Positions 6,596-13,695 of a stretch of DNA of 15,546 nt are shown here, piece by piece. The stretch is from Clostridia bacterium. Lineage in GTDB: Bacteria; Bacillota; Clostridia; Oscillospirales; CAG-272. The stretch lies in contig CAADYN010000118.1 of assembly GCA_900753285.1 (NCBI GenBank), positions 1 through 15,546 on the forward strand. Direction: 5' to 3'. Both the position numbers and the translations under genes were made by a program. Within the stretch, counting starts at the first letter, position 1. Each line of letters starts with the position of its first letter. A model generated the notes under the pieces. That model made no database searches. It had not been told where the DNA came from and saw only the letters and a program-made list of their open reading frames with translations.

Positions 6596-7435
6596 TCATT
6601 CGCTGACTTGCTCGAATTTTGTTATCACCATGACGTTCGTAATTTCGCTGAGATTGACTGCTGTCTTCACTTTTACGTCAAGCGAGCGGCTGTAATCGTT
6701 AAGTGCGACCTCTTCAATGTAGCCCACGACCAGTCCGCGCGGGTAAATGCTTCCGTAACCTGTCGATAGCACTCTGTCCCCCACTTCAACCTTAGCGTCG
6801 GCGGGTAGGTAGAGCATCTCGAGCATTCCGTTAGCCGAGAGCGCGAACGAACCCGAGCAGATTCCCGCGTCCTTTGTTTTCTCGATATACGCGCCGACGG
6901 ATGAGTTTGCCTCGATGATTGTCGTCACTTTCGACCAGTTGTAGCCGACCTCCGTGACCTGTCCGACAATACCTTCCGCGGTGATGATGGGCATTCCGAC
7001 GCTCACTCCCGCACCTGAACCGACGTCAAGCGTGAGAATTTTCGAGTAATTTCCGCTCTCACGCCCCGTCACTGTAGCGGCGAGGAACTGAAAATCGTTG
7101 TGCGCCATCTTCATTTCAAGAAAGTCGCTCATCCAGTTGTACATCTCTTCCACTTCCGCGGAATCGTAGATTTTTGTCTGAAGTGACGAAACTTCCTCGC
7201 GCAGACGGGTGTTTTCTTCCACCAATTCGTCAAACTTGTAGAAATACGAGACAAATCCGTCAATCCCCTCGGTGGCATAGTTGAACAGCTTCTGCGCAGG
7301 CGTGAGCACTACTCCGACCATGTCGCGGAAGATGAATCCCAGTCCCATCGAGCTGAGCACTGTCGGAACTATCGTAAAAATCAGCGCGAGCGTCGTTATA
7401 ATGTAGAAAAATCTGCCTTTGAAGTATTTTTTCAT
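6596..7435 (-). CDS. mreC: Rod shape-determining protein MreC
   Basis: MreC is a bitopic membrane protein that forms a periplasmic-side scaffold and activates PBP2–RodA. The 279 residues show one membrane anchor at about 9–29 after a basic N terminus, a coiled coil at about 66–95 rich in heptad-like Leu, Val and Glu, then the double beta-barrel MreC domain at about 115–275. Family hallmarks include DVGSGAGVSVGMPIITAEGIVG at about 137–158 (conserved DxGxxxGV-xGMPV type) and GDRVLSTGYGSIYPRGLVVG at 219–238. It starts 1 nt after mreB ends. The stop is followed 3 bp later by a parS site. Confidence 0.95.
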   Translation of the reverse strand: MKKYFKGRFFYIITTLALIFTIVPTVLSSMGLGFIFRDMVGVVLTPAQKLFNYATEGIDGFVSYFYKFDELVEENTRLREEVSSLQTKIYDSAEVEEMYNWMSDFLEMKMAHNDFQFLAATVTGRESGNYSKILTLDVGSGAGVSVGMPIITAEGIVGQVTEVGYNWSKVTTIIEANSSVGAYIEKTKDAGICSGSFALSANGMLEMLYLPADAKVEVGDRVLSTGYGSIYPRGLVVGYIEEVALNDYSRSLDVKVKTAVNLSEITNVMVITKFEQVSE

Positions 7436-7436
7436 C

Positions 7437-8441
7437 TTATCTTGCGCGGTAAGTCACGCTGTTTCCAATCATTCCCTGGCTTTCGATGACCCTGCCGATG
7501 CCCACAACAACGCTGTCGATCGGATTTTTCGCTATGACTGTGCGGATTCCGGTGACGCGGGAAATGAGCAAATCAAGTCCGTTGAGCATTGCGCCGCCGC
7601 CTGAGAGCATGATTCCGGTGTCGTAAATGTCGGACGCAAGCTCAGGAGGGGTGTTTTCGAGGGTGCTGCGGATGGCTTCGACGATGTGCTGAACCTCGTC
7701 CGACATGGCTTCGCGAATTTCCGCCGAATTTATGGTAACAATTGCCGGCAGACCGCTCAAAAGGTTACGTCCTCGTACTTCCATCTCGCCTCGGTCGGTG
7801 TCGGGATGAACGCTTCCGATGCGCTTTTTCAGTATTTCCGCGGTGGTTTCGCCTATCAAAATGTTGTATTTTCGCTTTATGTACGCCACAATCGCGCTGT
7901 CAAGTTCGTCCCCCGCAACCCTCATCGAGTTTGACATGACGATTCCTCCAAGGGACAGCACAGCGACTTCTGTAGTTCCTCCTCCGATGTCGACAATCAT
8001 AGAACCACGCGCGTCTTCTATCCTGAGTCCGCTTCCGACCGCTGCCGCCATCGGTTCTTCGATGAGTGCGACCGACTGCGCTCCGGCTTCAAGTGTGACG
8101 TCCTCAACCGCGCGTTTTTCGACTTCCGTAACGCCGTAGGGGATGCAGATCATGACTTTCGGGCGGCTGAAAATTGTGCTTCCGCTGACTTTTTTGAAGT
8201 AAAATCGCAGCATCGCCGCCGTCACGTCAAATTCCGCGATTACGCCGTTTTTCAGCGGACGGACAGCCGTAATCGAGCCGGGGGTTTTGCCGAGCATCAT
8301 TTTTGCTTCACTACCGACCGCCACGACCTTTCGCGACTTTGCTTCGACGGCGACTACGGAAGGCTCGCGCAGCACTATTCCCCGTCCTCGCAGGTACACC
8401 AATGTGTTCGCGGTTCCAAGGTCAATTCCTATGCTTTTCAT
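7437..8441 (-). CDS. mreB: Rod shape-determining protein MreB (bacterial actin)
   Basis: MreB is the actin homologue that polymerises under the membrane and steers lateral wall synthesis. The 334 residues have all the nucleotide-binding elements: phosphate 1 GIDLGTANT at 5–13, connect 1 with EEPMAAA at 128–134, phosphate 2 VDIGGGTTEVAV at 150–161, and adenosine motif GIMLSGGGAMLNGLD at 276–290. Length matches the family (about 330–345). The family has several paralogues (MreB, Mbl, MreBH); position at the head of mreCD supports mreB. A 90-nt leader separates it from maf. It carries an AGGA ribosome binding site and an 11-bp word repeated in tandem. Confidence 0.96.
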   Translation of the reverse strand: MKSIGIDLGTANTLVYLRGRGIVLREPSVVAVEAKSRKVVAVGSEAKMMLGKTPGSITAVRPLKNGVIAEFDVTAAMLRFYFKKVSGSTIFSRPKVMICIPYGVTEVEKRAVEDVTLEAGAQSVALIEEPMAAAVGSGLRIEDARGSMIVDIGGGTTEVAVLSLGGIVMSNSMRVAGDELDSAIVAYIKRKYNILIGETTAEILKKRIGSVHPDTDRGEMEVRGRNLLSGLPAIVTINSAEIREAMSDEVQHIVEAIRSTLENTPPELASDIYDTGIMLSGGGAMLNGLDLLISRVTGIRTVIAKNPIDSVVVGIGRVIESQGMIGNSVTYRAR

Positions 8442-8531
8442 ATAATTATTCTATCCTGTTATTGTTAATTTCGCTGTTAATTTCGTTAGTTTAGCCGATT
8501 TTATAGAGATTCTTTTGTACTATTTTTCGTT
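8442..8531 (-). promoter_or_regulatory. mreB leader with a tandem 11-bp word
   Basis: This 90-nt gap is the only wide one between zapA and mreB. On the plus strand TGTTAATTTCG occurs at 8463–8473 and again at 8475–8485, a 12-bp period. A TATAAA word lies on the minus strand at 8500–8505, but no adequate -35 hexamer is present. A secondary mreB promoter or operator is possible but unproven. Confidence 0.35.
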
Positions 8532-9140
8532 TTAAAGTACGCTCATTTCTTTGAGTTTTTCCGTTATTTTGCAGACAGGCAGACCCATTACGTTGTAAAA
8601 ATCGCCCTCAATTCCGCTTACGAAAGCGCAGGCTCTGTCCTGAATTCCGTATGCTCCGGCTTTGTCAAACGGCTTTTCTACATTAATATAGTCTTCAATT
8701 TCGCCTTCAGTCAGCTCTCGGAAATGGACTTTTGTATATTCGGTGAAAATTATCTCGGATGTCGGATTTTTTCTAATGCATACGCCGGTGAGGACATAGT
8801 GATACGTTCCCGAAAAAGCATTCAGCATGTCGCATGCGTCGTCGAAATTTTTCGGTTTTCCGAGGGGATACGGCTTTTTCGGAGAGAAAACAACGGTGTC
8901 GGCGCATATCGTCACGGTATCAGAAAAGTCAATTTTTGTCTTATATTCATCTGATTTTAGCAGCTCTGTCAGCGCGTCGGATTTCAGCTTTGCAAGCTCT
9001 TTTACGTATCTCTGACAGTCGCCTACATAGTGTATTTTTCTCTCGTCCGCTTCGGGTACTATCACGGTGTGCTCTATTCCAGCAAGGGTGAGAATCTCGT
9101 GCCGTCTTGGTGAGCCTGAGCCTAAGATTATATTATACAT
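8532..9140 (-). CDS. maf: Maf family nucleoside triphosphate pyrophosphatase
   Basis: Maf/YhdE proteins hydrolyse non-canonical or canonical pyrimidine nucleoside triphosphates to monophosphates. They remove dTTP/UTP or modified nucleotides and are linked to septum inhibition in Bacillus. The 202 residues keep the family motifs: GSGSPRRHEIL at 7–17 (phosphate contacts), ICADTVV at 78–84, KAGAYGIQ at 160–167 and GDFYNVMGLPV at 179–189. The first motif reads GSGSPRR where many members have ASxSPRR, a mild change. The gene lies between DUF4321 and mreB, as in many Clostridia. Subfamily (dTTP/UTP versus m7GTP type) is not certain, although the adjacent shape genes fit the YhdE/Maf type. Confidence 0.92.
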   Translation of the reverse strand: MYNIILGSGSPRRHEILTLAGIEHTVIVPEADERKIHYVGDCQRYVKELAKLKSDALTELLKSDEYKTKIDFSDTVTICADTVVFSPKKPYPLGKPKNFDDACDMLNAFSGTYHYVLTGVCIRKNPTSEIIFTEYTKVHFRELTEGEIEDYINVEKPFDKAGAYGIQDRACAFVSGIEGDFYNVMGLPVCKITEKLKEMSVL

Positions 9141-9153
9141 GATGTTTTCCGTC

Positions 9154-9411
9154 CTATTTTCTGATTATGAGTTTGCCGAGGAGGAGGGAGAGTATCGTGA
9201 AAATTATAGTAGCTATCGTGATTCTGACCGATAAACCGAGGGTCAGCTCAAGCACGTTTAAGTCTAGAACAAGCGGGGATTTCATTCCGAAGTCAAGTCC
9301 GTACGAAAGCCAAGAAAGTGCCGGTATTCCCGACGTCATTTCCGCTACCATTGAGCCTGTCACGATGCCTACGCAAATCAGAAAAAAGTTCAGCCAAAAG
9401 CCTTTCTTCAT
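9154..9411 (-). CDS. DUF4321-like small membrane protein
   Basis: This 85-residue protein has two hydrophobic segments, at about 6–26 (NFFLICVGIVTGSMVAE) and about 56–82, joined by a mostly non-charged loop with LDLNVLELTLGL at 49–60. Length, topology and position beside maf and mreB match the DUF4321 family of Clostridia, a domain of unknown function. A good AAGGAAAG ribosome binding site precedes the ATG. Conserved linkage to the shape operon suggests an envelope role, but this is inference. No catalytic residues are visible. Confidence 0.75.
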   Translation of the reverse strand: MKKGFWLNFFLICVGIVTGSMVAEMTSGIPALSWLSYGLDFGMKSPLVLDLNVLELTLGLSVRITIATIIFTILSLLLGKLIIRK

Positions 9412-9452
9412 TATAGTCTTTCCTTATAGTAGTGTTTTTTTTCATTTCTTAT

Positions 9453-9914
9453 TCACTGAATTCCTGTTGAGCCGAAGCCTGAATTTCCGCGTTCAGTGTC
9501 ACGCAGTTCATGGGCTTCTTCAAATTCGGCGTGCATTACCGGCGTGAACATCATCTGTGCAATTCTGTCTCCCGAGGAGATTTCAAACGGAACTGACGAG
9601 TGATTTATCAGCGGAACTTTAATCTCGCCGCGGTAGTCCGAATCCACGACGCCGACACAGTTCGCGAGGGAAATGCCGTGTTTTGACGCAAGTCCGCTGC
9701 GAGGAAATATTAAAATAGCGGTATTATATTCCGTAGCTTCTTCGCACTCTATTGCAATTCCGGTCGGTATAGTCACGATTTCTCCGGGATTTATCGTGAC
9801 TATACCGCCTTCAAGATCGGCACATAAATCACACGCGGCAGCTTGTTCGGTTGCGTACTGCGGTATCTTCGCGCTGTCTCGCAGCTTCTTCAGTTTAACA
9901 TTAATTTCCTTCAT
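9453..9914 (-). CDS. dut: Deoxyuridine 5'-triphosphate nucleotidohydrolase (dUTPase)
   Basis: The trimeric dUTPase splits dUTP to dUMP and pyrophosphate, keeping uracil out of DNA and feeding thymidylate synthesis. All five motifs are present in 153 residues: motif 1 AACDLCA at 26–32 (usual form AGxDLxA), motif 2 PRSGLASKHGI at 71–81, motif 3 GVVDSDYRGEI at 88–98 with catalytic Asp91 and Tyr94, motif 4 GDRIAQMMF at 115–123, and the C-terminal P-loop-like motif 5 RGNSGFGSTG at 142–151. It starts 4 nt after the U32 gene stop (minus strand). Confidence 0.96.
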   Translation of the reverse strand: MKEINVKLKKLRDSAKIPQYATEQAAACDLCADLEGGIVTINPGEIVTIPTGIAIECEEATEYNTAILIFPRSGLASKHGISLANCVGVVDSDYRGEIKVPLINHSSVPFEISSGDRIAQMMFTPVMHAEFEEAHELRDTERGNSGFGSTGIQ

Positions 9915-9918
9915 CTAA

Positions 9919-12177
9919 CTATATTCTTCTTCCGATTCTTTGTATATTATTTGCATATTCTTGCATTATTCTGATGATGTCGTCCGCGCTCTCGTCGGTG
10001 AAGCAGTAGAGCAAACTCTTGCATCCGCTAAGCTCCTTCATCCTGTCTCCCATCCAAATCGGTACGGAATTGAAGACGTAATTCACGCAGTCGCTGTCGG
10101 AAATGACGAAGAACTTTTCGCCTTTTCGGTCGGTGAGGTAGCCTTTGCAGGAGTGCGGTTTCGGTTCGGTTCTGCGGTTTTCTTTTGAGCTGCAATTTTC
10201 CTCACATTTCCATCTGCCGCCGAGGTTTCCGTTTTTGCATTTGACTTTTTCCGCTCTTGTAAAAATGCAGTCAGATAAAGTCATGAGCGGAAGTTTTCCG
10301 TATGCGAAGGTCGAGCCGTTTTGTCTGGCAACCGCTGATGACGGAAGCTCGGGGGAGTAGTATATATCCTCAGGCGAGTAGGTTTTGTATATCTCAGCCG
10401 CGGTGGAGTTTGTGATGTTCGTGCGGTATGAGAAGTCTATCTTAATGTCAATTTTTGGCGAGGTTTCATTTGTCGCAGATACTTTTTTTACTGTTTCCGC
10501 TTGTCCTATTGTATGTACCATGAAGCGTCTACATCCCGCGTTAATTGCAGATTCAAGCAAGGTTTCAAGACGTTTGTCCGACGGCATAATTGCAGGTAAG
10601 TACGCGCAAAGCTCTACAGAAATGTCGGATTTTTTCCATTTTGTATCGGCTATTCGTTCGTATGACGCGAGCTGAACGTAAACTCGATCGAATGGAGAAA
10701 ATACGGCTTTCAGCTTCTCGTGAGTTTCATTTAAAATCAGCTCCGGATCAACTATGAGCGCGGCTTTCTCTTGCTTTTGGTCTGTTTTCTGTGTGATTTT
10801 TGTCTTGTTTATCGCTTGTTCGATTATCGGATTCCTTTGACAGCCATCGTTCGTCTTTTCCGCTTTTTCTTTGCGTAATTCAGTCAAAACCTTCGCTTCA
10901 AGCTCGGCTGACGCTCGTCTTCTGAGTTCGTTCAAAGCGGAAGTCGGAATCCATGTTTTTCCATCTGTTTCTAATTCAAGCGCGTCTTCACTTAGGCAAT
11001 ATATGGTATCTCCAAGCTTTGAGAGACTTCGGTATGCCATTGCTTTATCGGTCGGTTTTTCCGTGGCTTTTAGCGGCGGTTCTCCTTCGACAGATGTTGA
11101 AACTACCCTTCCGTCTTTCAGCGTACACGATATTTCTAACTTAACAGGGGAGTTTTCTTCTATTTTAAGTCTTGCTTTAACTGCGAATTTCTCTTTTGCG
11201 GAGTTTTGTCTTTCGGCGACTTTTACGGCAATTTCCGACTTAAACTCGCGTGTTTCCGATATTTTTTCGGCTTTTTCCGCGCTGTCTTTTGCTGCCATGG
11301 AGTAGTATTTTCCGTCGAAATAGCCGGAAGTGAATCCGCGTGTGAATATCTCGGCGAGAGCTTTCACTTCATCCGGAGTGGCGTCGCGGTCCTCGTCAAG
11401 CAGTCTGCGGTAGATTTTCGTTACACCGTAAACATACGACGGCGGTTTGAGTCTGCCCTCGATTTTCAAGGAAGACGTGCCGGTGTCGCAAACTTTTTTC
11501 ATCTGTCCGGCGAGGCACATATCCGCGAGGGAGAGCAGGCACCCGTGTGATTTATTCATGCTGTAGCTAAGTCTGCACGGCTGTGCGCATTCGCCTCGGT
11601 TTCCACTCCTTCCGCCCATTACGTATGACATCAGGCACTGTCCGCTGAGGGATACGCAGTGCGCGCCGTGGATGAAAATCTCGGTTTCTATGGGTGAATT
11701 TTGGCTGATACGCTTTATCTCGGCATACGACAGCTCGCGGGGGAGTACGATTCGCGAAAATCCGATTTTTTTCAGCTCAACGCAGTCGGCGACGCTTGCC
11801 ATGGAGGTCTGAGTGCTGGCGTGTAGGACGGCGTTCGGATAGCGGTTTTTTATCTGCGCGGCGACTCCGAAATCGGCGACAATGAGTGCGTCGGCTGTCG
11901 AATCCTTGTCCCCACCGAGAATCACGTCCGCAAGGCGCAGAATTTCGTCCATTTCACGGTCGCGCACACGGGTGTTGACGGTGATATGGCACTTCACGCC
12001 GCAGGAATGTGCGAATTTTATCGCGTCTTTCAGCTCGTCGTCGTCGAAATTTTTGGCTCTCGCGCGGTTTGAGAAGGATTTCGCGCCAAAATACACGGCG
12101 TCCGCTCCCCCTGCAACCGCGGCTCGGAGGGCTTCCATGTTTCCGGCGGGGGCGAGAAGTTCAGGTTTTGCGGTCAT
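9919..12177 (-). CDS. U32 family peptidase, probable RNA hydroxylation protein (RlhA/TrhP-type)
   Basis: This 752-residue protein is a full-length U32 protein with an added C-terminal domain of the DUF3656 kind. The N-terminal TIM-barrel region starts with PELLAPAGNMEAL at 5–17. It holds the U32 signature at about 166–202, with cysteines 174, 181, 197 and 201 and the GGRSGNRG segment at 188–195. In UbiU/UbiV such cysteines bind a 4Fe-4S cluster, and RlhA and TrhP are needed for tRNA or 23S rRNA hydroxylation. Despite the name, proteolysis may not be the role here. A Lys/Glu-rich linker covers about 290–480. The C-terminal domain has further cysteines at 637, 647, 658, 662, 677 and 697 around LTDRKGEKFFVI. 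The start overlaps the zapA stop by 4 bp (ATGA), a linkage common in Clostridia. The substrate is not known. Confidence 0.88.
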   Translation of the reverse strand: MTAKPELLAPAGNMEALRAAVAGGADAVYFGAKSFSNRARAKNFDDDELKDAIKFAHSCGVKCHITVNTRVRDREMDEILRLADVILGGDKDSTADALIVADFGVAAQIKNRYPNAVLHASTQTSMASVADCVELKKIGFSRIVLPRELSYAEIKRISQNSPIETEIFIHGAHCVSLSGQCLMSYVMGGRSGNRGECAQPCRLSYSMNKSHGCLLSLADMCLAGQMKKVCDTGTSSLKIEGRLKPPSYVYGVTKIYRRLLDEDRDATPDEVKALAEIFTRGFTSGYFDGKYYSMAAKDSAEKAEKISETREFKSEIAVKVAERQNSAKEKFAVKARLKIEENSPVKLEISCTLKDGRVVSTSVEGEPPLKATEKPTDKAMAYRSLSKLGDTIYCLSEDALELETDGKTWIPTSALNELRRRASAELEAKVLTELRKEKAEKTNDGCQRNPIIEQAINKTKITQKTDQKQEKAALIVDPELILNETHEKLKAVFSPFDRVYVQLASYERIADTKWKKSDISVELCAYLPAIMPSDKRLETLLESAINAGCRRFMVHTIGQAETVKKVSATNETSPKIDIKIDFSYRTNITNSTAAEIYKTYSPEDIYYSPELPSSAVARQNGSTFAYGKLPLMTLSDCIFTRAEKVKCKNGNLGGRWKCEENCSSKENRRTEPKPHSCKGYLTDRKGEKFFVISDSDCVNYVFNSVPIWMGDRMKELSGCKSLLYCFTDESADDIIRIMQEYANNIQRIGRRI

Positions 12178-12695
12178 TTTTCGTCGTTTCCGCGGAGCAG
12201 GGACTCGATATAGCGGATTTTTTCCTCTCTGGTTTTGCCGCCGGACGTGCCACTATTCTTCGAGGAGAGGTATTTTTCGAGCGCGCGTATCTTCGTGTCG
12301 CCGTCGTTTGATGAGGTTTCGGCAGTCACGTCGGCGATAGCTCCCGCGATGGTTTCGCTCACGTTTTCGCTGTTTTCCGTGGTCTCGGAGGTGTCAGAAG
12401 CCGCATTTTTCGCTTTTTCCAGCTCATCGCGAGCGTTTTTGAGGTTCAGCTCATATAATGAAATCTGCGATTCAAGCGTGCGGATTTTGCTTTCCGCCTT
12501 GAGCTTATCGCCGAGGAAGTCGAGGGTGAGGAGGAGCGCGGCGTCGAGGGTGGAGATACGAAAGCTGTTTTTGGTGGTTTCCTCGATGCGGGAAGTGACG
12601 GTGTCGGTCAAAAGTTTTACGAATTCGTCGGGCTCATCGGTGACGATAGTGATGGGGTTGCCCGCTATTTGAACGGAAATTTTTCTCTTTTCCAT
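12174..12695 (-). CDS. zapA: Cell division protein ZapA
   Basis: ZapA binds FtsZ and bundles protofilaments to stabilise the Z-ring. Residues 1–95 match the family: KISVQIAGNPITIVTDE at 4–20, then an alpha-helical stretch with ALLLTLDFLGDKLKAE at 52–67 and a coiled coil from about 60 to 95. The full length is 173 residues against about 90–130 for typical members. The extra part is a Ser/Thr/Asn/Glu-rich disordered linker (about 96–135) followed by a short charged helix ending EEKIRYIESLLRGND. The ATG follows an AAAGGT ribosome binding site and a promoter with hexamers at 12733 and 12756. It heads the nine-gene unit. Confidence 0.86.
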   Translation of the reverse strand: MEKRKISVQIAGNPITIVTDEPDEFVKLLTDTVTSRIEETTKNSFRISTLDAALLLTLDFLGDKLKAESKIRTLESQISLYELNLKNARDELEKAKNAASDTSETTENSENVSETIAGAIADVTAETSSNDGDTKIRALEKYLSSKNSGTSGGKTREEKIRYIESLLRGNDEK

Positions 12696-12732
12696 TTCGT
12701 TACCTTTATTTTCGATATAATTTTTCAGTATA

Positions 12733-12761
12733 ATTATAATATATTTCGCGCGCTAAGTAAA
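12733..12761 (-). promoter_or_regulatory. Sigma-A-type promoter upstream of zapA
   Basis: The minus strand reads TTTACT (12756–12761), a 17-nt spacer and a perfect TATAAT (12733–12738), ending about 37 nt upstream of the zapA ATG. The spacer holds GCGCGCG. This is the only good promoter found upstream of the zapA–dus run. Confidence 0.65.
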
Positions 12762-12793
12762 GCGGTTGGGGAGAAATTTAAGGGAAAATTTAA

Positions 12794-12831
12794 TTTTCTA
12801 CCTTAGACGACGTGCGCCTTCTAAGAGACTT
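12794..12831 (+). repeat. Isolated single module of the hairpin repeat
   Basis: The arms CTTAGA (12802–12807) and TCTAAG (12820–12825) enclose a 12-nt loop beginning CGAC and ending CT, followed by AGACTT. The same hairpin is part of the copies at both window ends (248–271 and 15175–15198). Here it stands alone, between the end of the acetyltransferase gene and the zapA promoter. Confidence 0.8.
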
Positions 12832-12873
12832 TATGTGATTTAATTTTATCTACTGCTGTCGAGTACTATATCC

Positions 12874-13404
12874 TCAGCGGACAATCAGCTTTTTTCCCAT
12901 CTCTATGCGCACTTCGCAGCGTTTCGGGTCGTCGTTGGAGTATGAATAAAGGTCGAATCCGATAAGGGAAAAACCGTGCTTTTTATAGAACGCAATAGCT
13001 CTTTCGTTGCAGGTCTGCGTCTCGAGGACTGCCATGCGCGCGCCGGATGACTTCGCCGTTTCGATTATCGTTTCAATCAGGGCATTGCCTATTCCCTCTC
13101 CGCGGCGCAGCTCATCGAACACGCAGATACTGCTGATTCGGAAGCGGTTGTTCCATTCCTCGACGGAGCCTTCGACAAAACCGAGCAGATTCTCCCCGTC
13201 GAACGCGCCGAAAGCTACGGGGTCTTCAAGCCATTCTTCGAAGAACTCATAGTCAAGTGATTTTTCGAGTGTTTTTTCAAACGGGGTATATGCAATGTTG
13301 AATCCGCTCTCGGTTTGACGTATGTCGTAATATCCGTCGGTGAAGTATCGTGCGGTGAATTTTCTTCCGGCGTATGCGGATTTGTTAAGCTGCTTAATTT
13401 GCAT
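12874..13404 (-). CDS. GNAT family N-acetyltransferase (streptothricin acetyltransferase-like)
   Basis: This 176-residue protein is a GNAT acetyltransferase, transferring acetyl from acetyl-CoA to an amine. Motif A is clear: ISSICVFDELRRGEGIGNAL at about 91–110, with the RRGEGIG pyrophosphate loop. Motif B follows as NERAIAFYKKHGF, with the usual tyrosine near the active site. The segment LETQTCNERAIAFYKKHGF and the later FDLYSYSNDD resemble SatA/streptothricin acetyltransferase-like proteins common in Clostridia, but the true substrate is unknown. The ATG has a strong GGAGGTG ribosome binding site (13412–13418). A terminator lies only 24 nt upstream of the ATG, leaving no room for a normal promoter, so expression may depend on read-through from the tRNA promoter. 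Confidence 0.85.
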   Translation of the reverse strand: MQIKQLNKSAYAGRKFTARYFTDGYYDIRQTESGFNIAYTPFEKTLEKSLDYEFFEEWLEDPVAFGAFDGENLLGFVEGSVEEWNNRFRISSICVFDELRRGEGIGNALIETIIETAKSSGARMAVLETQTCNERAIAFYKKHGFSLIGFDLYSYSNDDPKRCEVRIEMGKKLIVR

Positions 13405-13428
13405 TTTGCTGCACCTCCGATAAGTAAT

Positions 13429-13461
13429 AAAAAAACCACCGCAGGTGAAAATCTACGGTGG
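13429..13461 (-). terminator. Intrinsic terminator of the tRNA gene
   Basis: On the minus strand arm CCACCGTAG pairs with CTGCGGTGG over 9 bp (one G-T pair) around an 8-nt loop, followed by seven T residues. It begins 7 nt after the tRNA 3' end and lies 24 nt upstream of the acetyltransferase ATG. Confidence 0.9.
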
Positions 13462-13468
13462 ATCAGCG

Positions 13469-13542
13469 TGGACCATCTAGGACTCGAACCTAGGACCGAC
13501 CGGTTATGAGCCGGTAGCTCTAACCAACTGAGCTAATGGTCC
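13469..13542 (-). tRNA. tRNA with CAT anticodon, probably tRNA-Ile2 (lysidine type)
   Basis: The 74 nt fold into a full cloverleaf: 7-bp acceptor stem GGACCAT/ATGGTCC, D stem GCTC/GAGC, anticodon stem ACCGG/CCGGT with loop CTCATAA, T stem CTAGG/CCTAG with loop TTCGAGT, and discriminator A73. The anticodon CAT is at 13506–13508 (plus-strand ATG). CAT occurs in initiator, elongator Met and Ile2 tRNAs. The initiator is excluded because the first pair is a true G-C and the anticodon stem lacks the three G-C pairs. Pairs C4-G69 and C5-G68 are those recognised by TilS, and the body resembles Firmicute Ile2 tRNAs, so isoleucine (AUA decoding after lysidine modification) is favoured over elongator Met. 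The 3' CCA is not encoded. Confidence 0.92.
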
Positions 13543-13557
13543 GCTTTACGGATATTG

Positions 13558-13586
13558 ATTATACCACATTCCCACGCGGATTGCAA
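13558..13586 (-). promoter_or_regulatory. Promoter of the tRNA gene
   Basis: The minus strand carries TTGCAA (13581–13586), a 17-nt spacer and TATAAT (13558–13563) preceded by an extended TGG. The -10 box ends 15 nt before the first tRNA base, as expected for a short-leader tRNA transcript. Confidence 0.85.
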
Positions 13587-13633
13587 TACCTTTTTCAAAA
13601 AAAGTTTCGCATTTTTTATCCGGCGATGAATCA

Positions 13634-13662
13634 TTGCATTACAAGGAATTTTCTGATATAAT
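13634..13662 (+). promoter_or_regulatory. Promoter of mnmE
   Basis: The plus strand has TTGCAT (13634–13639), a 17-nt spacer and TATAAT (13657–13662) with an extended TGA just before it, about 33 nt upstream of the ATG. It is divergent from the tRNA promoter, with 47 bp between the two -35 boxes. Confidence 0.85.
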
Positions 13663-13695
13663 AATGTAGAAAAAATTTTCTGCGAGGTCTTTTTT

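Noticed and set aside
13469..13542. The CAT-anticodon tRNA as an initiator tRNA
   Set aside because: The 1–72 pair is a normal G-C pair and the anticodon stem lacks the three consecutive G-C pairs of initiators.
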